In this document: positions 1 to 12,060 of the stretch, in pieces
Layout of the letters: every line of letters begins with the position of its first letter
Position numbering within the stretch: the stretch's first letter is position 1
Origin: Cycas panzhihuaensis
Taxonomy: Eukaryota > Cycadophyta
Direction of reading: 5' to 3'
NCBI GenBank assembly: GCA_023213395.1
Contig: CM041465.1
Coordinates: 227,857,741-227,921,740, forward strand
Length of the DNA: 64,000 bases
The notes under the pieces: model-generated
What the model was told of the DNA's origin: nothing
Seen by the model: the letters and a program-made list of their open reading frames with translations, nothing else
Database searches by the model: none
Position numbers and translations under genes: made by a program

Positions 1-196
1 TGGGGTGTAATTCTAGGTAGAACTTATATGTATTAAATTGAAAGGTAAAAATTATGTAGAACTAAGTTATAAAGTAGATAAAGGTCTAATGAAGTCATAC
101 AGAACCTAATGAAGTAACTTGAAATTTAGCAAAGGCTACGTTATGGTAGTATCTACATCTTTTTGTAGGGCATGAGTGCATTAGGATTAATGTTTC
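1..196. other. Unassigned AT-rich flank left of LTR-1
   Basis: No coding potential, repeat or RNA signature is visible. It precedes the 5' LTR of LTR-1. Its last five bases (gtttc, 192-196) may be one copy of that element's target-site duplication. Confidence 0.4.
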
Positions 197-690
197 TATT
201 GGAATATGTGATTTATCACATATGCAATGTTTAATATTAGTGAGATGTACACATATACAATCCTACCATTCACACATATTGAGATATATGAGATGCACAC
301 ATATCTATGTTAATATGCTATTAGATGATATAAAGGCTTAAGAGAAACTATAAGCTACTCATGACATGAACATTACTATAAATATATATATACACCACTT
401 GAAAACTTGAAAAAGGAGATGTATTTATTCTGATCATTAAAAGGAGTTCAACTCTACCTTCTCTCATGGTCTTTCTGCCATTGGGTTTTCTATATATATA
501 AATATGTTATCTCTCTTGTGGTGAATGCTTTGTGTATGCTTGATTTATTATTTACTTTACATCCATGTTCACTCATTTATATGTGTACATAACTCATGAG
601 TTTATTCTAATATTATACTTGCATCTTATAATTTTGTAGTGTTTCTCTATATTTATATTAAGAATTAGAGTGCAATTATAAATTCTAATA
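197..690 (+). repeat. LTR-1 5' LTR
   Basis: It aligns along its length with 4,811-5,304: tatgtgatttatcacata near the start, the acatatacaatcc block, the octoctctt-like block near 500, and aattataaattctaata at the end. The expected TG start has become TA. The primer-binding site follows at once. Confidence 0.8.
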
Positions 691-702
691 TGGTATTAAA
701 GC
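691..702 (+). other. LTR-1 primer-binding site
   Basis: The sequence tggtattaaagc matches the plant initiator-Met PBS TGGTATCAGAGC at 10 of 12 positions and abuts the 5' LTR, which fixes the element as plus-strand. Confidence 0.7.
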
Positions 703-755
703 CATGGTTAGTAGAAATATTTTGTATAATGAGAAGAAGCCTATCAAGTTGATAT

Positions 756-1412
756 TGATAGATAATGTAACAACAATATTTTGAAGGCTAAAGTTTTGAC
801 AGGTTGGCAATACGGTTTTCCCCCCAAACTTCCTTGAGGGGATCTAAGGGCGACGAGAGCCCCCTTAGCTCGAGGGTACGTGGGGTACTGGAACCCCCCT
901 GCAAAGAGGGGGTTTTAGGTGATAGCCCTGACCTAAAATGCTAGCACTGAAAAGCATACTAAATTATAAAGAGAATTGGGGTCATTCACTCAAAATACCC
1001 TAGATTTAATGGCTAAGATTTGTGCTTTGTATGACTCTCTCATATAGCCTGATTTAGGGTGTTTTTTTTTTATTATGTTGATAGTGTTTGATGTATTAGA
1101 TGTACTATGAAGAGGTAGATAGCTAGTTGTTGTGGCTGTCAGCATTCTACTATAGATTATATACATTTTTCCATTCTTTGATAATAAAGATCGATACCTT
1201 TCCTGTGTAGATGTTTCCCTAGCATATTGTTAGGGTTTTACCATATTATATCAGGTGTATATGTGATGCTCTGGCTTTCTAATTTATTTATTATATTATA
1301 TTTGGTTTAAGAAATTGCATGTTAAATTTTAGTTTTAATTCCTATAACTAGTTATAAAATAGTTTAGATCTTAGTGGCAATTTCTAGTTATTAGGACCTA
1401 GTTTACTTAACA
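756..1412 (+). mobile_element. Solo LTR of the Copia-4 family
   Basis: This 657-bp stretch matches the 667-bp LTRs of Copia-4 (41,009-41,675 and 45,684-46,350) from the opening TGATAGATAATG to the closing gtttacttaaca, including the GC-rich hairpin block at about 825-935. No internal sequence or second LTR follows. The flanks gatat (751-755) and aatat (1,413-1,417) look like a 5-bp target duplication with one G-to-A change. This is the expected product of LTR-LTR recombination. It lies about 50 bp inside LTR-1, just past that element's PBS. Confidence 0.85.
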
Positions 1413-4400
1413 AATATGATGAGCTAATATAAGCTAGTGTTAGAGCTAGTAAAAAAGTCAATATATGAACTAGTATATGAGCTAGATATGAGGTAAATAT
1501 GATGAGTAAAAAATCTAAATATGTTAGATTAATACTAATGACATGTAATTAAGATCTGGGGGTTATATGAAGATGAAAGAGATGAATGAAGAGGCACAAA
1601 CAAATGATAACAAACTAAGTCATATGAATTATAGTAAAATTAATAGTATATTATATTGATTTTATGTAGAAAATCATTTATACATATAGGCCTATATATT
1701 CTAGAGCATACAACTATTGAAAATAGTCCACCAAATATGATATAAAGATTTATCAGTTCATCAATGAAGGCTTTTGCAAGTGTCCTACTGAGGATTTATT
1801 GTCATTAATGAATTATTTTGGAGACTTTTGTAAGAATCTCTAATAGAGATTCATTGCTACAATCAAGTCAATAACCCATCAGTGAAATAGGAAATAAATA
1901 ATAAGCCTATACAATATGGCAAGTGATAAATGTTGACAGATATAGTATAGGTGTTTTTTATAGCAATAATAGAGGTATATGGTTAAAATTACATATATAT
2001 GATGTTAATGGCATGATGATTTTATAATGGAATGAAATGTTTATATGGGTATATTATTGAATGGTTTGATAAACAATTTATAGTGCCATAAAAGTTCTAA
2101 TGATATTTATGATGGCATTATTAAGGGCATAAATAAATGGCATATTACAAGTCATTATGGTAGAAATGAGGGCATGATGCTATTATGTGGCACATATAAA
2201 AATAGTATTAAATGGGAATATTGGTGAATATTGGAGGCATTTCTTTTGAAGTTATTTTTTGATATTATAAAAAAGGACAAAGGCAAGGTCTATGTTATAG
2301 GAACAATAGGATATGTAGCCTTATGGCTCATTATAAAATTACTTAAGTAGGGATACTATATTTGAGCCATTGTGAGATTGGATCTGAAATACAGTGGAGA
2401 TTATAAACTTAAAATAGTTGAGTCATAAATCTAACCACATATTAAAATCACAAATTATGTTACCATAACCTATGAAGATTGTCATGATTTGCCTTAATAC
2501 AAAGCATGTAGGCCTAGAGGAAGATTGCATAGATATAATAAAAAATAATATACATCATTGAGATCATGAAGAGAAGTCACCTACTGCCTGAAGGAAATAA
2601 TCACAACCATCAAGACCAAATACCCTTAGCTAAAAAATAGAGCATGCACATTATAAAGCTAGAGAAGAAAAAAATATACCCACCACTATTCTAAAAAATA
2701 TTATATACACCAATCAGATCACTACACATTATGCAAATACTAGATGGAATAGAGTGCAATACATATAGAACTCACCACTACCTAGTGCTTGTAGATAAAA
2801 TACATAGCGATGCACATAGAGGAAAGCCCATATATGAAGACAAGAATATAGAGGGTAGCTCTATCCATATGCCATATAGAGGAAAATGCCAAAGATCACT
2901 TATCAGAAATAGATCACATATACATAGATGAAATCTATCAAGAGCTAGAGACTGATTGTGGAAATATAGATATAAGTATTTTCACAAAAATAAATTACAA
3001 TTGAAATAAAAAATTAAACTATTTTTAATAGTTTTTGAAGTGTAATTAATAGCTCCCTATCAGTCAATGCCTTGTCATATGGAGAACCCACATAACCAGG
3101 GGCTAAGGCACTAAAGGGGCAAACTTCAAAAGGAATTAAGTTGAATTAGATAAATTTTATATAATTAAAGTTTATATATCAAATTTAAATGAACTTTGAA
3201 ATTTGATTTAAACTTTCTTAAAAATCATATAGTTTTTTAAGATACATTGATGTTTTTTTAAACATAACTTTTCATAAGAATGTCAGATTCAGATGTTATT
3301 AGTTGCATTGGAAAGAGAACTTCGAGATGGTCAAAACTAGCAATCACATGGCATACTTTAGACAATGAAAGATAGAGATAATGATGGATAAAAATGATGG
3401 AATTACTTTAAACCTTATAAAATATAAATTTCAAAACATTTTTTAGAAAAATTGTAGTATATTCTAATCTTTTCAAAGGCTCCATACATGATAGTAAAGT
3501 TATTTTTAAAAGATAAAGAAAGAAAAATAAAGTTTCATTTAAAAGTGATTAATTTAAGTCTCATTTATGATATTTGAAGGCCCATGACAGATTGAAAAAT
3601 ATATGAAGTGGGATATATTGGTTTAAATGATGATATGGAAATTCTTTGATATGTTAGATATGAAAAATCCCCCTTGGAAAATCACATTTGATTTAGTGGT
3701 GTACAACACTAGATAAATAAAAAGATCACCTAATAAATTTAAATTATTTTTTAATGAAATGGTACCTATTAAATGATAATACCACCTGGTAGTTAATAAG
3801 GGTGCCTAGTTTATTTTGATAATGGAGAGAAAAGGAGATTAATGAGAGAATTCTAGTTATTAATAAGATAAGAAGAAGTCTCAAGTGATTGATTAATTGA
3901 CATACCAAGTTAGCTATTGATTTGATCTAGCTAATAATCATCTATCGAGATGGTCTAGCTAAAATATGAAAGATGGTAATGTTTATTCATATTTGTTAGT
4001 GAGAAATCTAACTAGCCATATATGACAAGAGGCATGGAAATACATTGATAATATTAATTTATTATACCTAACTTGTCTTAGCTAAGTAGATCAGCTTGTT
4101 CCTAGAGTTAGCATGTAATTTAATGTTTAGTAAATAATGGATGCCAAAGGAAAGTTGCTAAAGTGTGTAAGTGAGGAAGCATATAAAGAAAACAAAGGAA
4201 ATCTTGTTTGTAAGCAGCAAGTATAGGTTTTGTAAGCTACTCTTACATAACACACCCAATTGTATCATTCTAACCAGTATGCAAGTAGTGAGATTATGAT
4301 ACTCTTGTATAAGCATCTTGAAAGCTAATGAACCATGTGTCTAAAGAAATTACCTAGAGAACTAATGATTATAGAGGTTGGTTACCCATGTATTTTGGTA

Positions 4401-4810
4401 GATGGTTATTATTTTATATATACTTAAAAATCACTTTATTTACTTGTTAAATTGATGAATAATTAACAAAATGTTGAATAAACCATGTTTAAGAAAATAG
4501 TTCATATATGGTGATGATGATGTTAGTTGATATTTACAGTTTAGTTATTCATAGTTAATCATTACTAATCACACATGACTACACACATGTTGACACAAGT
4601 ATACAAGTTAATTCTTATAAGAGACAAGCATGATGGATGAAAAATATAGATGATATGATAATACAAGTTACAAGTGATATAACATATAAATATAACATAC
4701 AAGATAAAGATTATAGGATATAGTATATAGATTAAAGACCAAGGGATGAATACATGAATATTTGAAGAATTAAAGACAAAGATTCAAAGATATTAAAAAT
4801 TAAAGGAAAA
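1413..4810. other. LTR-1 interior, no readable coding sequence
   Basis: 3.4 kb of AT-rich sequence. The longest open frames (for example 66 codons at 2,731-2,931) carry no retroelement motif and sit in low-complexity composition. I see no RT, integrase or zinc-knuckle remnant on either strand. It is probably a non-coding or fully decayed interior. Confidence 0.5.
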
Positions 4811-5304
4811 TGTTAAAATATGTGATTTATCACATACGTAATATTTAATGTTAGTGATATATACACATATACAATCCCACCATTTACATATGCTGAGATA
4901 TATAAAATATGTAGATACCTATGTTAATATGTTATTGGATGATATAAAGACTTAATAGAAATTATAAGCAACTTATGAGATTAATATTACTATAAATATA
5001 TACACACACCACTTGAGAACTTAAGAGAGGAGATGTATTCATTCTAATCATTAAAAGAAGTTTAACTCCACTTTTTTCTATGGTTTTTTCCACACTAGGT
5101 TTTTTATATATAAATTTGTTGTCTCTCTTAAGGTGAATATTTGGTGTATGCTTGATGTGCTATTTACTTTATATTCATATTGATTCCTTTATATGTATAC
5201 ATAACTCATGAGTTTATTCTACCATTATACTTATATCTTATAATTTTATTGTGTTACTTTATATCTTTATTATGGTTTTAGAGTATAATTATAAATTCTA
5301 ATAA
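4811..5304 (+). repeat. LTR-1 3' LTR
   Basis: It starts with an intact TG (tgttaaaatatgtgattta) after a purine-rich stretch (aaaggaaaa) that could be the polypurine tract. It parallels 197-690 throughout and ends in attctaata(a). The last base is uncertain by one or two. Confidence 0.8.
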
Positions 5305-5342
5305 CTTTCTTCAATGAACAGTAGATATAATGCATGACCTAG

Positions 5343-5706
5343 TATTAGAAGTAATATTTAATTACTTCCATAAAATTATGTTATATCATATTAATTCCCT
5401 TCCTCTATCCCATTATTATTTTTTTAGAACCTTAACAATGTATGCATATGCTCACTTGTTTATATAATATATTGTTAGTGGAATTAAAGGTTCTCTTATT
5501 CTATTTGAATCATATGAGGTGAATGTACTTATATCTATACCTTAATTCATAATAAAATATTTTAGAGATGATTATTTCATCCAACACTTATTTTCTTATG
5601 TTGTAATATAATTTTTATTTTATATATTTCTATGTTATACCTTAGCATGTTAATTTATTACTTTTACATGTGTTATTATATTAAAGTGTGATTTTATTTT
5701 CTAGCA
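5343..5706 (+). repeat. LTR-2 5' LTR
   Basis: It begins tattagaagtaat (TG mutated to TA) and ends ttctagca. It is followed by tagtattcaagt, a weak remnant of an initiator-Met primer-binding site at about 5,708-5,719. Confidence 0.6.
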
Positions 5707-7209
5707 ATAGTATTCAAGTTTATAGTTGAATCCTTGAAGATAAAGGTTGGATTATCAAGCCACGGTTGGTTTGATCCTTGGGAGGCTATGTTTACTTGAA
5801 AAATTTTATCATAATCTATTTATAGAAGTTATATCTAGTATATTGGATGGTTATAAATAAGGATGAGTCATATGTATGTTGTAATATTAAGATCTCAAAT
5901 CTATGATAAAATTATTCTTAATAGTGGATGGGTATTTATGCATAGGATGCACTAAAAAAAATAACATTTAGGGAATTACAGATATAAAGTGAGGTTATAG
6001 TAGCTTTGAAGTAAGTATTATTGGATCATGGATGTAAGATTGAATTCTCTATTATGGAAATGGATTGTGGGTTGTTACTAATTATGTGATATAAGTTATT
6101 TATTTTACATTCATATAGCCATTACACTTGTATACCATTTTGCAAGGCTTGGGCTTATGGCCCCTATTAGGTGGGAGGGACATGGGTTATGTTAAGCCTA
6201 ATGTATTTAATATTTGTGGGTTGTTGGAGATAATATAAACTCTTTTCAAAGGTAGTTACAAGTGTCCCTCCTTAGGATTAACTATCATAATGGGTGTGTT
6301 AGAAGATTTAAGAGTTAGTTGGCACGTTAAAGATTACACCCATAATAAAAGTATTATAGATCAAAGGTGGGCAATGCTTATAGTGACTAAAGTCATAGAA
6401 AGAAGGATGAGTATCTCATATTATGTGATTTATATATCTTAGGTCACCCCCATTATAAAAAATATATAAAAATATAAAACCCCCTCACAACATCATATAT
6501 GGCCAATGTATAGATGATTCAATGACAATATTTTGGTTTTAAAAGGCATATTTTTCAAAAATTTTGGCAAGTTTTTTTATTCTCCTTTATAAATAGAAAT
6601 TTTTTGTCCTTCAAGAAACTTTTATAAGAACCAATTTATGAGACTTATATGTAGGAAATATTACATCAGGTGATAAGTATATTTTGCATTTATGATAGCT
6701 AATTAAGTACTTCATTTAGACCTTACACTAGAAGTTTTATCCATTTAAATTATGCAATGGGTTTATGATTGGAATATACTTTATGGATAGTAGTAAGAAT
6801 TATAACAAGTTTACCTAAGGTTAGTAGTTGATGGTTACTTGATATTTGTTCTTTGTTAATATGGTTCATTTGTAGTTAATTATAGGTGAACCCAAAATGT
6901 TTCTTCTTAAGAATTAGAAAAGGAGAATAAGCACAAATAGAAGTGCACTCAAAGTGGTTAATACAATCTATTAATAAACCACGTATATGAAGAACATTTT
7001 AAAGAACTAGGAATTATAATGACTAATTACTTATGTATTTTGGTATATGTTTTTATTTTTATATGGACCTCAATAGATTTATTAAATAACTTAAGAAGGA
7101 GACAAAATGGTAGTAATCCTCCTCATTAAAATCTCCAATAATTTGAAGATATAATTTTTGATGTGACATTCATTATTGTATTTATGTAAGTAAAAACTAT
7201 AGGGGTGAA
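5707..7209. other. LTR-2 interior, non-coding
   Basis: 1.5 kb without recognisable domains. The slightly less AT-rich patch near 6,140-6,200 (gcttgggcttatggcccc and following) resembles structured leader sequence, but no function can be assigned. Confidence 0.45.
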
Positions 7210-7504
7210 TGTTGGAAGTAATGTTTAATTACTTTTACGAAGTTGTGGGTTTAAAGTTTCCCTTATTCTATTAGACTTCTTTGAGGTAAATGTATTTATA
7301 AATATATATTCATTCATAATATAATATTTAGAGATGATCATTTCCTCCAACGCTTATTATCTTTTATTATGATGTATAATTTATTTTACTTATTTTTATG
7401 TTATATATTATATCACCTTATTATTAAGGAGTCACATCTTAATAGCTTATAAATTTATTACTTTCACATGTTATGGTATTGGAGTGTGATTTTAGTTTCT
7501 AATA
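7210..7504 (+). repeat. LTR-2 3' LTR
   Basis: It starts TGTTGGAAGTAATG immediately after the purine tract at 7,199-7,209 and ends gtttctaata. It parallels 5,343-5,706 apart from indels. Confidence 0.62.
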
Positions 7505-10500
7505 TTGAGTACCCATTGTATATACCTCATTGTATATCCTATTTCTTTATATTGTCATTTTATTATGATGTAATCATCCCTTAATATAAATAGGAGTGAG
7601 GCAAAAGCCCTATTGGGTGTGAAAGATACACCTTATTCCATATTATAGTATAGTGTTATATAATCTTAGAGGTGAGAGACCTATATGCATGTCATATAAA
7701 TATGTAAATAAATTTGGGTCCACATACATATATATCATAATGAATATAAATAGTAAGTCCATTAAATAATAAATAAGGTCAGATTAAATAGGGGAAAGGA
7801 AATTAAGAGGGGGGGACATGATATAAATGAGAGAGGAAATTCCTAGGGGATAAGGTCTAAGAGACACGATCCTTATATCTAATCCCTCTTTAATAACTTC
7901 ACTTAGTTATTAATGCAATAGTAGAGTGACTAATATAGGTCACTCTTATGCATGTGCTTATTCCACTTTTTAAATTTAGACCATTCCTATAATGGAAAAT
8001 GGTGTTAAATTATTAGAGTTTTATGATTAAAGTATGGGATCATGATTTTTTGAGTTGGTATGAGCTTTAGGAGTTCTTTCATTTACTTTGGGATTCTTAC
8101 ATGGGCTTTGAAGATTCTTGCATTTACTTTGGGGGTTCTTACATGTACTTGGAAGGTTCTTACTTTTTAAGAGTTCTATTCATTGAGAATATGGTTGTAT
8201 TTGAAATAAGAGAAATGAAAAGCTACTAATTATAGATGATATTATAGATTTGGAGATGAATGGCATTCATTATTAGATTGTACTCATAAGATCATTATTG
8301 ATATCCTTTATATTATGTATGATAGAGTTTATGATGTTGATATGGTAATAATATTATTATGGGCATAGGCCTTCTTGTAATGGATTGTAAGAATGCTAAT
8401 TACTACTATGATCTATATATGGTGGTTTCTTCTATAGTGAGAAACAGAATGATGTGTGGCATGTGAAGGTGACTTGGTTCAGATCCTATGTTGATGGTAT
8501 ATAATGATCACTTAGTCTAAGTCCATACATTAATGATCTATGCTAGGGACTTGGCCTAGGACCATGTATAAATAGATTAGTCTAGACGTTGTAGTGAGAT
8601 ACCACTAATTTTTAGATGAGATAGTTTGGGACCATATGTATGAGCTGCCACTAGTTTTTAGTCTCAATGTATTGATATAGTGGAAATCCAAGTGTACCAT
8701 GATACCATCATATATGCCTTAACGTTATTATATTAAGTCATAGTATAATTTATATTAATGAGTAATTTGGTATATGTTTTTAAGTTGAGATTGGGTTAAG
8801 AGTAGAGAGTTATAAGGAGGTAGTCTAGCATCCATATCACATGCCTTAAATCATACATATATTCTCATGTTGAAGTTTTGAGTGTTTGGGTGATAAATAC
8901 ATCTAAATAATCTAGTATTCCCCTACTTTAAAGATAAGTACTCTATTTTGATCATGTGTAAATACTTGATGGAAATTATGAGATGAATATTTAGTTTGCA
9001 TTATATATATAAATATTTATACTATAATCATGTATTTGATTCTCCATTATGAAGATTAAATTATATGCACACTAGTGTCATGTAGTATGTTATGCATTCA
9101 TAGTTTCATTGACTATTAACACAGTGTGTAGCTTGCTAGTCCTATGTTTTGGTGTATTGGTGTGATGTTTGAGCTTAAACAATCTTAGAGTATTTATGTT
9201 ATTCAATGTCACTCCCATGCCTCCCCAATCCCCCCCCCCCCCCCTAACCTCTTCCCCCACCCCTACTATTCTGCACTATTTGGGGCATTATATTAAATGT
9301 TCTTCTCTCACATAGAAGAGAGTCATTAGCATAGTTAATAAAATTAATGGCATTTGATAGTAGTTTAAGAGGATAATTTTATTGAGAAAGCTCCAATTAT
9401 TTGATGCTTCTTTTAAGCTAAGTTGGCTCTTAAATGGCATATAAAAGATGAAGAAATTGTGTAATGGAAATCTATCCAATGATATTCTTGTTTATTATAC
9501 CATGATCTACCCGAAAGCTAGTAGGATGAGATGAGATCAACTAACTTTTATTATGATGGGTAAACTATAGTAAGGATTTTGACTAAAGCATATTACTCTA
9601 ATTTAGGGAAAGAGCTAAATCAAATTAAATTCATTGTTAAGTAATAATCTTTATTTAAGTCATTTGAGATCTCATTTAGGCTTAATAAAGTTATTACATA
9701 TTTATCTAATTGAATGTAAATCCTTCACTTATTTAAAATTAGAGAAATTAAGTCTTTATCTTATAGTAATGAGTGATTTGATTCCATACATAAATGGTGC
9801 ATATGTTTTGAAGAACTTAATATATTTCAAGCATAATTATAGGGGCAAAGATACGCATTTATCTTTAGAGGAGAAGCACCACTTCATTATATCACCTTAG
9901 ATCTAGCAAAAGAAAAGTCATAAATGGGATGAGTCCTTTACATACTCATTAGAATTAGATCAATGAATATACTTAAAGATATGGTTGTTAGGTTTCTTAT
10001 CATTAGAACTGTGAGATTTAGGAAGGCCCTTAGAAATCTTTTCTAATAAACTTTCACCAAGCTATATCATCTTAGATAGTCCTGGTATGATTAATTTTTC
10101 TTTTGCTTGATAGTAAAAGCATTATAGCTCAAGAAGCATGGAAGTGGAAGAAGAACCTAAATCAGTGGTATGCACAATAATATTTTGGTGATCTTATGAT
10201 TAGTGTTATTTAACAAAAGCTAATAAGAGAGGAGTTAAACCTCTAAGTCTCTTAAAGAACCACCTTAGGTATTTTTGAATATTAACACTAATCTCATCCT
10301 TATAAAGGAGTAATATTAAAGTGTATGGAAATCTAGCAATACTTGAGGAGGTGGATCCACAAGTTAGGTTTTTAATAACCTCCTAATTAGGTACTATAAG
10401 GTATTTCAAGAAAGAAAGCATATTAAGGAGGGTATCACATTTGTTTAGGAACTAGTATACATAAATATAAATTTGAAAGTAAATAAATATATGTATATTA

Positions 10501-10821
10501 AGGGCCAAAAAATAGAAATGAAATCCTATTGACATTATTGAATGTTCCTTTCAATCCAAATCAACAAATTAAGTATGATTAGGGATCATCCTAATGGATA
10601 ATTTTTTAATTAAAATTTTTTAGTAATTAAAATTTTTTCACAAAATATATTCTAAAGTTTACCTAGCATAACTCTAAAAATTAGCCAATGTTATTTTGAA
10701 ATTAGGAAATAAAATATTAAGTATGTATAATAGTTCATATTTTCTAATTTGAAAATAATAAGAAATAATATACTTATTGACATAAACTTATAAAAAATGG
10801 CTATTTTCTTTGTGAGTAGTC
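7505..10821. other. Unassigned AT-rich DNA
   Basis: I could not place any gene or element here. Visible structure: a short imperfect tandem array at about 8,068-8,165 built on a cttacatg...ctttggg theme, a C15 run at 9,230-9,244, and a G7 run near 7,810. An 88-codon frame at 9,634-9,900 has no motif I recognise and begins in AT-rich context, so I do not call it a gene. Decayed element remnants are likely but cannot be supported. Confidence 0.4.
9230..9244. repeat. Poly-C run (C15)
   Basis: Fifteen consecutive C lie in a C-rich patch (9,222-9,262), a striking composition island within about 30% GC surroundings. Confidence 0.95.
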
Positions 10822-10837
10822 TATGTAGGAATAACAA
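10822..10837 (+). repeat. LINE target-site duplication, left copy
   Basis: The sequence tatgtaggaataacaa recurs with one C/T difference at 48,492-48,507, directly after the LINE poly-A. A 16-bp duplication is typical of target-primed reverse transcription. It fixes the LINE 5' end at about 10,838. Confidence 0.85.
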
Positions 10838-11388
10838 GCAAATGGGGGAGAATTTTATCATAAGAGATAGATGAAATCTAATGAAAAGATTTAATCCTAC
10901 TTCCAGAAATGATAATCATCTCTATGTCAAGAGGATACCTCTCTAGGAAGAGGAGGAAGAGGGATAATATAAGGAGTAATGCTCAAAGGTGACATTGGAA
11001 AGATTCAATCAAGTAGGTAAAATACCAAGTAATTTTTGGATGGATGAAATAAGTAAGAGCAATAGGAATGAGTCCCCTAATAAGGGGACCCCTTCAAATA
11101 ATAAGGCCAATCAATTGCTAGGTGCCAAAGGAGCTTTAAAAAAGATGAAGAAATTAAGTAGGCAATAAGAAACCATAGATCAAGATAAGGAAATTAGGGG
11201 ATTCAATGTAAAAGAGATGCAAAATTAAAGTTCTCATTCTCAAGAATAAGAAAGAGGGTATAAGAGGATAAAAGGGAAGAAAATTTTACTATGGAAAAAC
11301 TCCTAGTTAAAGGCAATTTTTTGTTAAATTCAAGGTAATATCAAGTGTTTATAGATGTTTACATCCAACATCAAGAATATAACCTATC
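10838..11388 (+). pseudogene. LINE-1 5' region, possible ORF1 remnant
   Basis: This 550-bp purine-rich stretch runs from the left target duplication to the ORF2 start. It begins with a G-rich patch (gcaaatgggggag), as plant L1 5' ends often do. Lys/Arg/Ser-rich frames around 11,040-11,200 could be the C-terminal end of ORF1. No zinc knuckle or RNA-binding domain is visible. A complete ORF1 would need more room, so the copy is probably 5'-shortened or internally deleted. Confidence 0.45.
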
Positions 11389-11792
11389 ATGAAAATGTTG
11401 TCTTAGAATATTTAGGGTTTGATTATTATCCCTAAATAGAAAATTTTAGGGAAGAAAATTAAGAGCGAAAAACTAGACCTATGTCTTATTCAAGAAACCA
11501 AGCTTAACATAGGGAAAATGAATAACATTTCCCAACAAATCTAAAAAGGACATGAGGCCATCACTATTAGTTCCATGGGGTATTTCAAGGGCATAGATAT
11601 CTTATAGGACCCTAAAAGGATCCATATGGAGAATATTAAAGGGGGTAGGTGGTGAATAACTAGATAATTTTCTTCCTATGTCACCAGTTTGATGTTTTTA
11701 ATTACTGATATCTATGTTCCAATCATGATGGACTATAAACTAAAATGTTGGGAATCTCTCAAGGAAGTCTAAAAGATTCATGAAGGAGATAT
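11389..11792 (+). pseudogene. LINE-1 ORF2 N-terminus: endonuclease, first part
   Basis: The frame opens MKMLS, then a stop where plant LINE endonucleases have Trp (MK.LSWN.RG). It continues with LCLIQETKLNIG, the QETK metal-binding motif of the apurinic-type endonuclease/exonuclease/phosphatase fold. Further on come a GI.IL.DPKRI region and a D-I-Y-V-P strand. Several TAG/TAA codons interrupt it. At 11,792 the frame runs into the Copia-1 5' LTR, in the middle of the conserved GDFN segment: GD is on this side and the rest resumes at 26,431. Confidence 0.75.
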
Positions 11793-12046
11793 TGTTGGAA
11801 TAATACATATTATATTATTATATTATTCATGTATAATTAATATGAGTGCATGAGTTAGTTATCAGTTATTAATATAAGAACCAATGATTAAGCTCCACAT
11901 AGACTTGAGCCTTCATTATATATTTTATAATATATAATCCTAGTATTTATGAATGCCACCCACAATCAAAGGTTGCTCTCTTATCTAGTGCTTATACGCT
12001 CATTGTTTTGCTCTTATTTCATCTTAGTTTGTTGTCTAATTCTTCA
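11793..12046 (+). repeat. Copia-1 5' LTR
   Basis: 254 bp beginning TGTTGGAATAATA and ending ttcttca. It aligns with 17,010-17,203 plus 26,369-26,430, which together make 256 bp. Confidence 0.85.
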
Positions 12047-12048
12047 TT

Positions 12049-12060
12049 TGGTATTAGACA
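12049..12060 (+). other. Copia-1 primer-binding site
   Basis: The sequence tggtattagaca lies two bases after the LTR and is a decayed form of TGGTATCAGAGC (initiator-Met tRNA). Confidence 0.7.

Larger units (their letters stand above)
197..5304 (+). mobile_element. LTR-1: decayed non-autonomous LTR retrotransposon
   Basis: Two similar direct repeats of about 494 bp bound the element (197-690 and 4,811-5,304). The left one is followed directly by a primer-binding-site-like sequence resembling the initiator-Met tRNA 3' end. The pair gtttc (192-196) and ctttc (5,305-5,309) is a possible 5-bp target duplication (4/5). The 3.4 kb of interior outside the solo LTR at 756-1,412 shows no recognisable gag, protease, RT or integrase. 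It is therefore either a large non-coding derivative or decayed beyond reading. The LTR tail resembles that of LTR-2, so the two may be related families. Confidence 0.75.
5343..7504 (+). mobile_element. LTR-2: short non-autonomous LTR element
   Basis: Direct repeats at 5,343-5,706 and 7,210-7,504 share the start (TRTTRGAAGTAATRTTTAATTACTT), the block ttcataataaaatatttagagatgat, and the end (gtgtgattttatttcta-like). The left copy carries about 95 bp of extra sequence, and the right copy a smaller insertion. A polypurine tract (ataggggtgaa) lies directly before the right LTR, giving plus orientation. The 1.5-kb interior has no open frame with a retroelement motif, so this is a small non-autonomous element. 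I found no convincing target duplication. Confidence 0.65.

Noticed and set aside
2731-2931. 66-codon open frame on the plus strand
   Set aside because: No motif, AT-rich repeat interior, no homologous frame in neighbouring elements. Expected by chance in this composition.
9634-9900. 88-codon open frame that could be a small gene
   Set aside because: No recognisable domain, no promoter or splice context, Leu/Ile/Tyr-rich as random AT-rich sequence would give.
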